Assembly (NCBI RefSeq): GCF_026626665.1
Contig: NZ_JAPNKE010000002.1
Location: forward strand, 8,638,001 to 8,702,000
Reading direction: 5' to 3'
Length of the DNA: 64,000 nucleotides
DNA from: Nannocystis pusilla
GTDB taxonomy: Bacteria; Myxococcota_A; Polyangia; Nannocystales; Nannocystaceae
Each line of letters opens with the position of its first letter. Position 1 is the stretch's first letter. Position numbers and translations under genes: made by a program. Shown one piece after another: positions 43,791 to 52,250 of this stretch. A model generated the notes under the pieces. It saw only the letters and a list, made by a program, of their open reading frames with translations. It searched no databases and was not told the origin of the DNA.

Positions 43791-44780
43791 TTATACCAGG
43801 AGCGCCGCGACGGCGCTGACGACCACCTCGGACACCGGCGGCATGGCGGTGACGAGGTCGGGCGCGGCGAACTCACCGCCGCGCACCCGGGCCAGGAATT
43901 CGGCGATGTCCCCCGGCCGCAGGTCCTCGAAGCTGCGCGCGAGGGCGACGCCGGCGTGCTCGGCGAGCCGGGCGTTCAGGGCCTGCTCGGCGTCGCCGCG
44001 CTTGTACAGCGCCAGAGCCGGCTTGCGCAGCATGACGCACTCGGCCAGCACGTTGCTGCCGGCCGAGGTGATGACGCCGTCGCAGCGCCGCAGGTGGTCG
44101 GCGAAGCCGGCGCGGTCCGAGCGGTGGAACACGAGGCCGGGCAGCTGCGGGTCGCGCTCGCCGAAGCAGACGACCTCGGCGCCGGCGGCGAGGGCCAGGG
44201 CGAGGGCATCGCGGCCGTTGTCGTCGCGGAAGTAGGCCAGGAGGAAGCCCTCGCGGGTGACGGGGCCGCGCAGGTCGTCGCGCAGGTCGGGGCGGGCGAC
44301 CGCGACGCGCGCGTCGGTGACCTCGAACGGCAGGAAGTGGACGGCGACGAGGCGGTCGGCCAGCGCCAGCGGGGCGTTGTTGAGCCGCTCGTACAGCCGC
44401 ATCGCCGCGGGCGGGCGGATCGGCAGGCGGCTGTGGGTCAGCGCGAGGCCGTGATCGATCGCCACGCTGCCGACCTTGCGCCGGCGCGCCACCACGAGGC
44501 TCGGCTGATCGCCGTCGCTGACGACGCACTCGGGCGCGGCGGCGGCGAACCGGTCGGCGTCGCTCGCCAAGCGCCCCAACCACCCGCGCACGGCGCCGAG
44601 GCCGGGCCGGACGATCGGGACGGATGTCACTTCATACATGTCCTTGAGGACATGCTCCGCGTCGCCGCCGGCGAACACGTGCAGGGCGTGGCCGGCGTCG
44701 CGCAGGGCGCGGGCGCAGGCGACGGCCCGGCTGGCGTGGCCGCGACCGCGGCCGTGGACGACGAGGCTGACGCGGGCCAT
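43791..44780 (-). CDS. MurG/GT28-like glycosyltransferase
   Basis: 329 residues. HGRGRGHASRAVACARALRD at the N-terminus is the Gly/His-rich acceptor loop of the GT28/MGT type; the C-terminal half contains LRRCDGVITSAGSNVLAECV, which corresponds to the UDP-sugar-binding block with the conserved Gly-x-x-x-x-x-Glu. It probably glycosylates a lipid. At residues 42-50 the segment AEHVLKDMYEV is encoded by a perfect hairpin of the dispersed repeat and falls in a loop after the first strand-helix unit. The stop is 11 bases before the MMPL start, so the two are likely co-transcribed. Confidence 0.82.
   Translation of the reverse strand: MARVSLVVHGRGRGHASRAVACARALRDAGHALHVFAGGDAEHVLKDMYEVTSVPIVRPGLGAVRGWLGRLASDADRFAAAAPECVVSDGDQPSLVVARRRKVGSVAIDHGLALTHSRLPIRPPAAMRLYERLNNAPLALADRLVAVHFLPFEVTDARVAVARPDLRDDLRGPVTREGFLLAYFRDDNGRDALALALAAGAEVVCFGERDPQLPGLVFHRSDRAGFADHLRRCDGVITSAGSNVLAECVMLRKPALALYKRGDAEQALNARLAEHAGVALARSFEDLRPGDIAEFLARVRGGEFAAPDLVTAMPPVSEVVVSAVAALLV
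44637..44654. repeat. dispersed palindromic repeat inside the GT28-like gene
   Basis: CATGTCC-TTGA-GGACATG, a perfect 7-base stem, in frame. Confidence 0.8.
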
Positions 44781-44783
44781 GGC

Positions 44784-45536
44784 TCAGGCCTCGACGAGGG
44801 CGCGCGCGGGCACCACCGCGTCGCCGACGGCCCAGCGCAGGAGGCCGCGGATCTCCTTGCGCAGCACCTCGTGGCGCATGTCGGCCGGGTGGATCGCCAC
44901 GCGCGCGGGCACGAAGCGCCGGGCCGGGCGCGCGAGTCGGCAGTAGATCAGGCTCGACCACAGCCGCGCCGGGGTGCGGCTGGCGTAGTTGAGGACGACG
45001 CTGGTCCGGCGAGCGCCGGCCGCGGGGTCGTACACGTGCAGGTGATCCTCGGTGTAGCGGTAGCCGCGTTCGCGCAGGACCGCGTGCATCCACGGCGGCA
45101 TCGACCACGCGGGGGCGATGAAGCCGTCGAGCTGCCCCAGGCCGGCGCGGCGCAGCACGGCCTCGCCGTCGTCGAGGCGGCGGCGGGCCTCGGCCTCGTC
45201 GACGTCGCTGAACTCGGCCTCGCCGCCGGACACGACCTTCTGCGCCCACAACTTTCGCAGGCCGCGCGGCGCCGCGTTGCCGGCCGTGGCGGTCGCGCGG
45301 CGATCGGCGCCTGCGAGGTGGTAATAGCCGTGCAGGAAGATCTCGTGGCCGTCGGCCTGCCACTGTCGCAAGCGCCGGGCGTAGTCGGGGTGATCGTCGA
45401 GCGGCCAGGCGCCGTGATAGTTGGGGATGACCAGAAGGCCAGGCTTGATGCCGACCTCGGCGCACGCCTGCAAGGCGGCGTCGACCTCCGCGGCCCAGGC
45501 GGGGGTGACGTCGTGGATCGATACGTGGACCGGCAC
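44784..45536 (-). CDS. polysaccharide deacetylase-like (DUF2334-type) protein
   Basis: 250 residues from GTG 45536. VHVSIHDVTPAW carries the Asp of the NodB-like metal site, EIFLHGYYHLAG the His pair and FIAPAWSMP the Arg/Pro block, consistent with a carbohydrate esterase 4 relative. Such enzymes remove N-acetyl groups from glycans. No signal peptide is seen, so it may act on a cytoplasmic glycan-lipid intermediate. It abuts the GT28-like gene with 3 bases between stop and start, supporting a joint pathway. An ATG at 45587 is the alternative start. Confidence 0.78.
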   Translation of the reverse strand: MPVHVSIHDVTPAWAAEVDAALQACAEVGIKPGLLVIPNYHGAWPLDDHPDYARRLRQWQADGHEIFLHGYYHLAGADRRATATAGNAAPRGLRKLWAQKVVSGGEAEFSDVDEAEARRRLDDGEAVLRRAGLGQLDGFIAPAWSMPPWMHAVLRERGYRYTEDHLHVYDPAAGARRTSVVLNYASRTPARLWSSLIYCRLARPARRFVPARVAIHPADMRHEVLRKEIRGLLRWAVGDAVVPARALVEA

Positions 45537-45656
45537 GCGCGGATGCTGGCACGCCGGAGGTGCGCTCGCAATGACGCCGCGGTCCACGCGGGTCCTGCGG
45601 GCGCTGGCGCAGTGATGCAGCGCGCAGCCGGTGCGGGCGCGGGTGATTTGTTTTTC

Positions 45657-46820
45657 TCAGCGCGCCAGCAGCTCGCGGTAGCGGCCGAACAGGGCGTCGA
45701 AGTGGTCGACGACGCTGGGCACGCGACGGGCCGCGATCGCGGCGCGGGCCCGCAGCTCGGCCGGGTCGACGGCGAGCAGCGCCTCCGCGGCGGCCACGCA
45801 GGCGGCGACGTCGCCCGCCGGGTACTGCACCGCGCTCTCGGGCGGCGCCTGCTCGGCCGCGCCGCCGGCGTCCGGCACCACCACCGGCAGGCCGCTGGCG
45901 ATCGCCTCGGCGACCCCGAGGCCGAAGGTCTCGAACGGGCAGCCGTGCAGCAGCAGGTCGCCGCTGGCGAGCGTCACCGCCAGCAGGTCGCGGTCGCGCT
46001 CGAAGCCGAGGACGCGGACGTCGTCGCGGTCGCCGAGCCTGTCCTTGAAGACATGTCTCTCGGGACCGTCGCCGAACACCGCCAGCACCGCCCCGGGCCG
46101 ACGCTCGGCCAGCCGCGCGTAGGCGTCGACGACCACGTCCCAGCGCTTCTCGACGGCGAAGCGGCCGATCGCCAGCACCAGCGGCCCGGTGCGCCCGGCC
46201 AGCAGCTCCTGGCGGCGGGCCTCGCTGCGCCGCTCGGGGGCGAAGCGGCCGGGCTCGATGCCGAACGGGATGTGCTCGACGCGGGCGACGCCGTGCTGCT
46301 CGAGCTTGTACTTCTGCCAGCGCGAGCCGACCACGGTCATGGCGCAGGCGTCGGCGATCCGGCGCACGTGGGCCCACAGCGGCTCGACCAGGCGATCGGC
46401 GGCCCGCGGGGCGCGCCCGCGGAACAGCAGCGCGAGGCGCCGCTCGAGCCCGCCGCGCAGGTAGGTGTCGATGAAGTCGGAGTGCCAGACGAAGGTGCGC
46501 GCCCCGAACTCGCCCGGCCGCAGGCCGAGGGCCGCGATCGCGGCGACGTAGGGCGAGTGGATCTCGAGCACGTCGGGCCGCTCGGCCCGCAGCAGCCGCC
46601 GCGCCGCGCCGATCCGCCACAGCAAGTGGTAGGTCGGGTCGTAGGGCAGCGAGGGGCCCGGGATGTAATGCACGCCCGGGTCGGCGGCGTGACGCGGACC
46701 TGGCGCGAAGACCAGGTGCTCGTGGCCCCGACGCGCCGCGGCGGCGGCCTTCTCCGTCAGGTGCGTGCGCACGCCGCCGCCGCGCTGGGAGTAGAACTCG
46801 GTCACGTCGACGAGCTTCAT
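45657..46820 (-). CDS. glycosyltransferase family 4 protein
   Basis: 387 residues. MKLVDVTEFYSQRGGGVRTHL is the typical GT4 start with its Gly-rich loop; the C-terminal domain has VLAIGRFAVEKRWDVVVDAY, VFGDGPERHVFKDR and HGCPFETFGLGVAEAIASG with the E-x7-E nucleotide-sugar motif. It resembles mannosyl- and glycolipid-type GT4 enzymes. The segment ERHVFKDRLGDRD is encoded by a copy of the dispersed repeat (46039-46066). Together with manC, the deacetylase, GT28-like and MMPL genes it probably makes and exports a glycolipid or surface glycan. Confidence 0.88.
   Translation of the reverse strand: MKLVDVTEFYSQRGGGVRTHLTEKAAAAARRGHEHLVFAPGPRHAADPGVHYIPGPSLPYDPTYHLLWRIGAARRLLRAERPDVLEIHSPYVAAIAALGLRPGEFGARTFVWHSDFIDTYLRGGLERRLALLFRGRAPRAADRLVEPLWAHVRRIADACAMTVVGSRWQKYKLEQHGVARVEHIPFGIEPGRFAPERRSEARRQELLAGRTGPLVLAIGRFAVEKRWDVVVDAYARLAERRPGAVLAVFGDGPERHVFKDRLGDRDDVRVLGFERDRDLLAVTLASGDLLLHGCPFETFGLGVAEAIASGLPVVVPDAGGAAEQAPPESAVQYPAGDVAACVAAAEALLAVDPAELRARAAIAARRVPSVVDHFDALFGRYRELLAR
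46039..46066. repeat. dispersed repeat inside the GT4 gene
   Basis: CCTGTCCTTGA followed by the 10-base palindrome AGACATGTCT (46049-46058) and CTCGGGACC. It is in frame in a surface loop. Confidence 0.65.
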
Positions 46821-46869
46821 GGCGCGGGCGCCGGGTTTTACGCGGGCGGCGACGAGGCAGTCAAGCAGT

Positions 46870-46907
46870 CCCGAGGGACATGTCCGAAGAGGCATGCGAC
46901 CTCTTCG
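46870..46907. repeat. dispersed palindromic repeat, composite hairpin
   Basis: GGACATGTCCGAAGAGGCA (46876-46894) is identical to the uvrC copy. Its right part also forms CGAAGAGG-CATGCGA-CCTCTTCG at 46885-46907, an 8-base perfect stem. Confidence 0.85.
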
Positions 46908-46995
46908 CCGTCTTCTCGGGCCCCCAGCGCGGGCGCCGCTGTGCGGGCGGCCGATGCGCAGCCGTCGCAAGGGCGCCCCCGATCGCGGCCGCCAT

Positions 46996-47011
46996 CTGTC
47001 TCGCGGGACAG
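46996..47011. repeat. dispersed repeat, short copy
   Basis: CTGTC-TCGCGG-GACAG, a 5-base stem matching the CTGTC arm variant. Confidence 0.5.
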
Positions 47012-47157
47012 GTCACACTCGTGGGCGGCGCGGTCGGGCGGAGCGCGGCCGCATGCGCGCGTGCGCAGGGGGGTGCGCAGCGGTCCTGTGATCCCCAGCA
47101 CGGTCTGAACGCGCCGCTTTGTGGACATTTCCTGGGGCTCTGAAGTCTCCTGATCGC

Positions 47158-48072
47158 ATGCTGACCCTGCCCGAGCGACTCGCCCGTCGTGTCCTCAACG
47201 TCTCCGGCCTGAAGAGCCGCCGGGTGGCCACCCGCGTCGGCGACATTCACGTGCTGGACGGGGCGGGCGGCGGTGGTCTGCCGCCGATCGTGGTGCTGCA
47301 CGGGCTCGCCGCCCACGCGGTGTGCTACGGCGGGCTGCTCAAGCGCTTCCAGCCGCACGTCCGCCGGGTCATCGCGCCCGACATGCCGGGCCACGGCTTC
47401 TCCTCGCTGCTGCGACCGGGCGACCCGCCGACGGTGCTGCTCGACGCCCTGGTCGAGACGCTCGACAAGGTGCTCGACCAGCCGGCGCTGATCCTCGGCA
47501 ACTCGATGGGCGGCCTGGTGGCCATCCGCTACGCGCTGGCCCGCCCGCACATGGTCCGCGGCCTGGCGCTGGTGTCGCCCGGCGGGGCCCCGCTGCCCCC
47601 CGCCCAGCACGCGGCCTTCCTCGACCGCTTCCGCATCGACACCTACGGCCAGGCGCTCGATTTCGTCGACGACGTGTTCGCCAAGGTGCCGCCCCTCATG
47701 CGGCACCCGATCGCGCACAACCTCCGCCGCCGCTTCAACCATCCGCAGCTGCGCCAACTGCTCGGGGAGATCTCTCCGTCCGTGCTGCTCACGCCGGCGG
47801 AGCTCGCGAGCCTCCACATGCCCGTGCTCTTCGTGTGGGGGCGCGAGGAGCGGATCTTGCCGCGCGCGCACTATCGCTTCTTCGCGCAAAATCTGCCCGC
47901 GCACGCCGAGTTCGAGGAATTCACCGACTTCGGTCACATCGGCTTCATGGAGCAACCAGAGGCGCTGACGCGTCGCGTGCTCGATTTCGCGCGGCGCTTG
48001 CCTGCGCAGGATGTTTCACAGCGCGGCTCGACGTGTGCCCCGGGTCATGACACTTTTCGAGCATCCGCCTAG
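47158..48072 (+). CDS. alpha/beta hydrolase
   Basis: 304 residues. VVLHGLAAHAVCYGG is the oxyanion-side HG motif, ILGNSMGGLVAIRYAL the nucleophile elbow (Ser), VLFVWGREERILP the acid region and FTDFGHIGFMEQP the catalytic His. No signal peptide. It may be an esterase or lipase; the neighbouring acyltransferase suggests lipid turnover. ATG 47158 is used; the open frame extends 13 codons upstream to a GTG with a less likely sequence. The last 25 residues, after FARRL, look non-conserved. Confidence 0.85.
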   Translation: MLTLPERLARRVLNVSGLKSRRVATRVGDIHVLDGAGGGGLPPIVVLHGLAAHAVCYGGLLKRFQPHVRRVIAPDMPGHGFSSLLRPGDPPTVLLDALVETLDKVLDQPALILGNSMGGLVAIRYALARPHMVRGLALVSPGGAPLPPAQHAAFLDRFRIDTYGQALDFVDDVFAKVPPLMRHPIAHNLRRRFNHPQLRQLLGEISPSVLLTPAELASLHMPVLFVWGREERILPRAHYRFFAQNLPAHAEFEEFTDFGHIGFMEQPEALTRRVLDFARRLPAQDVSQRGSTCAPGHDTFRASA

Positions 48073-48130
48073 CAAAGCCATACCCCCTCGAGGGCTTCAC
48101 GCCGCAGGCTGCTGAGGGAACGCCCCCCCG

Positions 48131-48973
48131 TTGCTGCGCGCGGCCCCTGCCGTGGACTCAGCCGCTCCCTCCGGCAACCTCCAGGGGGTGTGCCGCTCGA
48201 CACTGCGGTCGGCGGTGGCCGGCTTCGACGTGCTGTCCCGCTACCACCGCTGCGAGGTGCGCGGGGTCGAGAACGTCCCCGAGGGCCCGGCCCTCATCGT
48301 CGCCAACCACAACGGCGGCCTCAATCCGGTCGATGGCCTGTTCCTGGTCGAGTACTACCGCCAGCGCGGCTACGACCAGCCGATCTTCATCCTCGCCCAC
48401 GACATCCTGTTCCGCATCAAGCGGGTGGCGAAGCTGCTCGAGTCGGTCGGCATCATCCGCGCCCGCAAGGGCCAGGCCCGCTCGCTGCTCGAGGCAGGGC
48501 ACAAGGTGCTGGTGTTCCCCGGCGGCGACGTCGAGTCGATGCGCCCGTTCCGCGACCGCCGCCGGATCGTCCTGGCCCAGCGCCAGGGCTTCGCCCGCCT
48601 GGCTCTTCGCGCAGGCGTGCCGATCGTCCCGGTCGTCAGCGCCGGCAGCCACGAGACGATGATCGTGCTCACCCGCGGGCACCGACTGGCGCGCCTGATG
48701 CAGACCCAGAAGTGGGCCCGCATCAGCTCCCTGCCGATCATCCTGGCCGCCCCCTGGGGCCTGCTGCTCGGCCCGACCTGCGCGCTGCCCTACCTGCCGC
48801 TGCCGTCGAAGATCACGTTCCAGGTCGGCGAGCCGCTCGCGCTCCACGACCGCCCCTGCTGCGAGGTCGAGGCGGCCGAGCGCGCCCCCACGATCTACGA
48901 GAGGGTCGAGCAGACGATGCAGACGATGCTCGACTCGCTCTACGAAGAGCGCCTGCTGCCGATCTTCGGCTGA
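48131..48973 (+). CDS. 1-acylglycerol-3-phosphate acyltransferase-like (PlsC family) protein
   Basis: 280 residues from TTG 48131. IVANHNGGLNPVDGLFL provides the catalytic His/Asp pair in the spacing seen in the subgroup with NHSGG-type motifs; VFPGGDVESMRPFRDRRRI is the second acyltransferase block, and VPIVPVVSAGSHET the third. These enzymes transfer acyl chains to lysophospholipids at the inner membrane. The 3' end overlaps the convergent GT2 gene by 34 bases. A start at a later GTG (for example 48189) would remove an Ala/Ser-rich leader and is possible. Confidence 0.82.
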   Translation: MLRAAPAVDSAAPSGNLQGVCRSTLRSAVAGFDVLSRYHRCEVRGVENVPEGPALIVANHNGGLNPVDGLFLVEYYRQRGYDQPIFILAHDILFRIKRVAKLLESVGIIRARKGQARSLLEAGHKVLVFPGGDVESMRPFRDRRRIVLAQRQGFARLALRAGVPIVPVVSAGSHETMIVLTRGHRLARLMQTQKWARISSLPIILAAPWGLLLGPTCALPYLPLPSKITFQVGEPLALHDRPCCEVEAAERAPTIYERVEQTMQTMLDSLYEERLLPIFG

Positions 48974-50121
48974 CGCCGGCCCAGGCGGGTCCCCGCCCGC
49001 ACCACCGCGGTCGGATAGAAAGTCCCGCGCCACAGCACGCCGCCGCGGCGCCACGCGAGCACCGCCGAGCGCATCAGCACCCAGCCGAGCGGGACGATCG
49101 AGAGCCCCGGCACCACCGCCGGCCAGCGCGGCATGGTGAGCCAGCGGCTCGCGGCGTACTGCGTGCTCGCGGCGACGACGAAGGTGACGAGCGCCAGCCA
49201 GCGCGCCGGCTCCGGCTGCGCGAGCCCGGCGAGCCACCCGAGCTCGAGCGTCGCGAGCACCGCGACCCCGGCGATCACGGCCGCTGCCGACGCGTTGGCG
49301 CCGGTCCGCTCGAGCGAGCGCTGGAAGACTGCGAACGACGGGTAAAACTCGAGGCGCACGAACTCGCCGCCGACGACCATCGCCTGGCGCGCGCCCGAGC
49401 GCTTGAGCATGACCCCGAGCGCGAAGTCGTCGGCGACCTCCATCTTCAGCCACTCGAGCCCCGGGCTGCGGTCGAGCGCGCTGCGTCGCACGAGGTTGAA
49501 GGCGCCCGAGCCGGCCGCGGTCTTCGCCGACGGGTCGGCCACCGCGGTCAGCGGGAGGAGGGTCGTCAACAGGCGGAAGAACCCGGCCAGCGTCGGCTCG
49601 AGCGAGCGCCTGGCGGTCATCGACGGCAGCGCGGCGACGTGGTCGACGCCCTCGCGCTCGGCCCACGCGATCACCCGCTCGAGGGTGCCGGGCGCGAGGT
49701 GGATGTCGGCGTCGCTGAAGAGGATCCAGTCGCCGCCGGCGCGATCGAGGCCGCGCTGCATCGCGTGGACCTTGCCGAGCCAGCCGTCCGGCAGCGCATC
49801 GAGGTGGACGACGGTGATCCGGCGATCGCCGGCCGCGAGCCGATCGGCGATCGCGCCGGTGTCGTCGTCGCTGCGGTCGTCGACGATCACCACCTCGAGC
49901 TCGGGATAGCCCTCGGTGAGGCGGGTCCGCACGGCGTCGGCGAGGTGCGTCGACTCGTTGCGCGCCGGCACCACGAGCGAGAGCCGGGGCCAGGCGGGCC
50001 TGGTCTCGCGCGGCATCCCGGACACGTGCGGGAGCACGCGGATCGCCCCCAGCAGCCTGAAGGTTTGAAACAGCCACCACACGGCGCTCAGCGCGACGAC
50101 CACGAACGTCCACGATCGCAT
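48940..50121 (-). CDS. membrane glycosyltransferase family 2, HpnB-like
   Basis: 393 residues. One N-terminal membrane helix (WTFVVVALSAVWWLFQTF), the GT-A domain (LSLVVPARNESTHLADAV, VIVDDRSDDDTGAIADRL, GGDWILFSDADIHL with DxD, LKMEVADDFALGVML with the catalytic ED) and three or four C-terminal helices. The order and LPDGWLGKVHAMQRGL recall hopene-associated HpnB, but no hopanoid synthase genes are in the window. ATG 50121 precedes the helix directly. The 3' end overlaps the convergent PlsC-like gene. Confidence 0.85.
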   Translation of the reverse strand: MRSWTFVVVALSAVWWLFQTFRLLGAIRVLPHVSGMPRETRPAWPRLSLVVPARNESTHLADAVRTRLTEGYPELEVVIVDDRSDDDTGAIADRLAAGDRRITVVHLDALPDGWLGKVHAMQRGLDRAGGDWILFSDADIHLAPGTLERVIAWAEREGVDHVAALPSMTARRSLEPTLAGFFRLLTTLLPLTAVADPSAKTAAGSGAFNLVRRSALDRSPGLEWLKMEVADDFALGVMLKRSGARQAMVVGGEFVRLEFYPSFAVFQRSLERTGANASAAAVIAGVAVLATLELGWLAGLAQPEPARWLALVTFVVAASTQYAASRWLTMPRWPAVVPGLSIVPLGWVLMRSAVLAWRRGGVLWRGTFYPTAVVRAGTRLGRRQPKIGSRRSS

Positions 50122-50420
50122 GGCCGCGGCCCCGTGCAAGCCTTGGACCGCGAGTCGCGCGGAGGAAAGACCAGGCGACGAGCCCCCGAGCGCGACGCGT
50201 TGCCAACCGGGGCGGGTCACCGCTGACAAGTTGTCGCGGGACCCGCGGCGAATGAGATGTCCCCAAGGACAGCTTATAAGATCCGCGCGCGCCCGGCTGT
50301 CGGAGACGAGCGATGGGGCAGGTCAGAGGCGGAGCGCGGCCCGGCGACGGGAGCGAGCTGTCCCATGGGTCAGGTCATGGCGGCCTGCGGGCCGCAGTCG
50401 CAGGACCCCAGCCGCCCGGG
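50122..50420. other. 299-base region between two minus-strand genes with repeat copies
   Basis: Carries TGTCC-CCAA-GGACA at 50258-50271 and GCTGTCCCATGGGTCAGGTC at 50358-50377, both of the dispersed family. Nothing else is recognisable. Confidence 0.5.
50255..50273. repeat. dispersed palindromic repeat
   Basis: GAGATGTCCCCAAGGACAGC; 5-base stem TGTCC/GGACA, loop CCAA. Confidence 0.6.
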
Positions 50421-51152
50421 TCAGCGCTCGTCGACCTTGCGGTAGGGCGACGGGATGAACTCGACCGCGGGGCGCTGGCGGGTCGGCTGGGGGTAGAGGC
50501 CCATCAGGCGCATGAACTCTTGCGGCATGTCCTCGGAGACAGGTAATCCGAGGTCGCGGGCGACGCCGGCGGTGATCGGGTAGTCGTGGGTGAAGTGGCC
50601 CTCGGACAGCAGCTCGACCAGGCGGCGGCCGGCCTCGGTGTCGCGGTCGGCGGCGGTGAGCTCGCGGACGAGCTCGCGGATCTGCTCGAGCGCCTTGCGG
50701 GCCTGGTCGGCCCAGATCAGGGTCTGGTCGTCGATCTCCGCGACCGGCTTGTCGCGCACGACGGTGAGGATCGAGGCGGCGGAGTTGGCCCCGATCTGCG
50801 GGTCGACCGGGCCGAGGACCGCGTGCGGGCTCATGACGATCGCGTCGGCGGCGAGGGCGATCAGCGTGCCGCCGGACATCGCGTAGTGCGGCACGAACAC
50901 GGTGACCTTCCCGGGCCGGCGGTGGATGGCCCGCGCGATCTGGGAGGCCGCCAGCGCCAGGCCGCCGGGCGTGTGCAACACGAGATCGATCGGGATGTTC
51001 GGATCGGTGAGGTCGAGCGCGCGCAGCACGGCCTCGCTGTCCTGGATGTCGATGTAGCGCATGAGCGGGAAGCCGAGCAGGCTCATGGTCTCCTGCCGGT
51101 GGACCAGCAGGATCACCCGCGAGCCGCGCTGCCGCTCGATGGTGCCGATCAT
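50421..51152 (-). CDS. SDH/SppA-type Clp-fold serine protease, membrane anchor in a separate frame
   Basis: 243 residues. RGSRVILLVHRQETMSLLGF, DLVLHTPGGLALAASQIARA and PHYAMSGGTLIALAADAIVM with the Ser nucleophile in MSGGT identify the serine dehydrogenase proteinase family of Clp-fold membrane proteases. Usually an N-terminal membrane helix is part of the same chain; here it is encoded just upstream in another frame (51149-51244) and overlaps the ATG by ATGA. Near residue 208 the segment VSEDMPQEF is encoded by the dispersed repeat. It is co-oriented and overlapping with a rhomboid gene, suggesting a membrane-proteolysis unit. Confidence 0.82.
   Translation of the reverse strand: MIGTIERQRGSRVILLVHRQETMSLLGFPLMRYIDIQDSEAVLRALDLTDPNIPIDLVLHTPGGLALAASQIARAIHRRPGKVTVFVPHYAMSGGTLIALAADAIVMSPHAVLGPVDPQIGANSAASILTVVRDKPVAEIDDQTLIWADQARKALEQIRELVRELTAADRDTEAGRRLVELLSEGHFTHDYPITAGVARDLGLPVSEDMPQEFMRLMGLYPQPTRQRPAVEFIPSPYRKVDER
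50525..50542. repeat. dispersed repeat inside the SDH protease gene
   Basis: GCATGTCCTCGGAGACAG, identical over 18 bases to 52233-52250. Here it is antisense to the gene and read as V-S-E-D-M. Confidence 0.8.
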
Positions 51153-51244
51153 CGCGCGCGCGAGGCGTCGAGCAGCCGTTGCTTCAGCGCCGGCTGCAGC
51201 GTGACGAGGATGAAGAACAGCCAGAAGACCTCAGAGACGGACAC
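51149..51244 (-). CDS. 31-residue membrane-anchor peptide, likely N-terminus of the SDH protease
   Basis: GTG 51244 opens a 31-codon frame: EVFWLFFILVTLQPALKQRL, then LDASRAR and TGA. This is the classic membrane helix plus Q-P-x-x-x-x-R-L segment found at the start of SDH-type proteases. It overlaps the rhomboid stop by 14 bases and its own stop overlaps the next ATG (51149-51152). Either one indel split a normal gene or the anchor is translated as a coupled separate peptide. Confidence 0.6.
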   Translation of the reverse strand: MSVSEVFWLFFILVTLQPALKQRLLDASRAR

Positions 51245-51953
51245 GGCGACCTCCGCGGGGCGGGAGCTCCCAGGCGCGCGCGAGCGGCCCCTCGTCGTCG
51301 CAGGGGGCGCGCCCGCCGTGCGGGATGAACAGACGGTGCAGGGCGAAGCCGGCGACGAAGCCGCCGATGTGGGCCCAGTAGGCCACGCCGCCGAGCGACG
51401 GCTCGAGGCTGCTGCTGACGAGCTGGACCAGGAACCAGTAGAAGAGAAAGAACAGCGCCGACACCTGCACGAACAGCGGCCAGAAGAACAGCGGGATCAG
51501 GAGGACGATCCGCGCGTGGTGGTACATCGCCAGGTAGGCGCCCATGACCCCGGCGATCGCCCCCGAGGCGCCGATGACGGGGACCGTCGAGGTCGGGTGG
51601 ACGATCAGCTCGGCCAGCGAGGCACACACCCCGCACGCCAGGTAGAAGGCGACGAAGCGCGCCGGGCCCATGCGGTCCTCGACGTTGTCGCCGAAGATCC
51701 ACAGGGTCCACATGTTGGCGATGAGATGCACCCATCCGCCGTGCAGGAACACGGCCGTGAGCGGCGACCAGTAGGGGGCGGGCGGGCCGGCGGTCAGCTC
51801 GGCGGGGACCATGCCGAAGGTGAACAGCACCCGCAGCAGCTCTGGGTCGGACAGCCCCAGCTCGAACATGAACACAAAGACATGCGCGGCGATCAGCAGC
51901 CAATTGGCGACCGCGGGGTAGCGCCCGGGGATCGTGTCGTACAGCGGGAGCAC
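51231..51953 (-). CDS. rhomboid family intramembrane serine protease
   Basis: 240 residues from GTG 51953. Six hydrophobic helices; FLHGGWVHLIANMWTLWIFG gives the His/Asn of the oxyanion helix, VIGASGAIAGVMGAYL the catalytic GxSG Ser, and YWAHIGGFVAGFAL the catalytic His. It cleaves substrates within the membrane. The open frame extends upstream to 52160 through Arg-rich codons that are not rhomboid-like. It overlaps the downstream anchor peptide and SDH protease frames, so the three are probably one translated unit. Confidence 0.9.
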   Translation of the reverse strand: MLPLYDTIPGRYPAVANWLLIAAHVFVFMFELGLSDPELLRVLFTFGMVPAELTAGPPAPYWSPLTAVFLHGGWVHLIANMWTLWIFGDNVEDRMGPARFVAFYLACGVCASLAELIVHPTSTVPVIGASGAIAGVMGAYLAMYHHARIVLLIPLFFWPLFVQVSALFFLFYWFLVQLVSSSLEPSLGGVAYWAHIGGFVAGFALHRLFIPHGGRAPCDDEGPLARAWELPPRGGRRVRL

Positions 51954-52058
51954 TGCGCTGCTGCTTGTGAAGCGACGCCTCGCGCGTTGCAAGCGCCAAA
52001 ATCGCCGGCCGCGGCGGCGCGCTCGGTCGTCGTCTCGGGGCCGCGGCGCGGGCCTTCG

Positions 52059-52088
52059 TCGCAGCGAGTCGCAGCGAGTCGCAGCGAG
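52059..52088. repeat. three tandem 10-base repeats
   Basis: TCGCAGCGAG three times in a row, in the gap between the rhomboid and eda genes. No function is evident. Confidence 0.75.
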
Positions 52089-52232
52089 GCACACCCTGCG
52101 TGACCGCCGCTGGCCGCGGGCCTGCGCGGTCACCTCCGCGTGCGACCGGGTGCGCTTCACCTCGGGCTCACCCTTGCCCCGGCCCGGCGGCGAACTTGCG
52201 GCGCGAGTGGCCGTTGGCCTACGATGGCACCA

Positions 52233-52250
52233 GCATGTCCTCGGAGACAG
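52233..52250. repeat. dispersed repeat supplying the start of eda
   Basis: GCATGTCCTCGGAGACAG, identical to the copy at 50525-50542. The ATG inside it is the start codon of eda (M-S-S-E-T). Confidence 0.8.

Larger units (their letters stand above)
46821..47157. other. 337-base divergent intergenic region with repeat copies
   Basis: Contains dispersed repeats at 46870-46907 and 46996-47011. The rest is GC-rich without coding signal. It must carry the promoters of the leftward GT4 gene and the rightward hydrolase gene, but no clear hexamers stand out. Confidence 0.5.
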
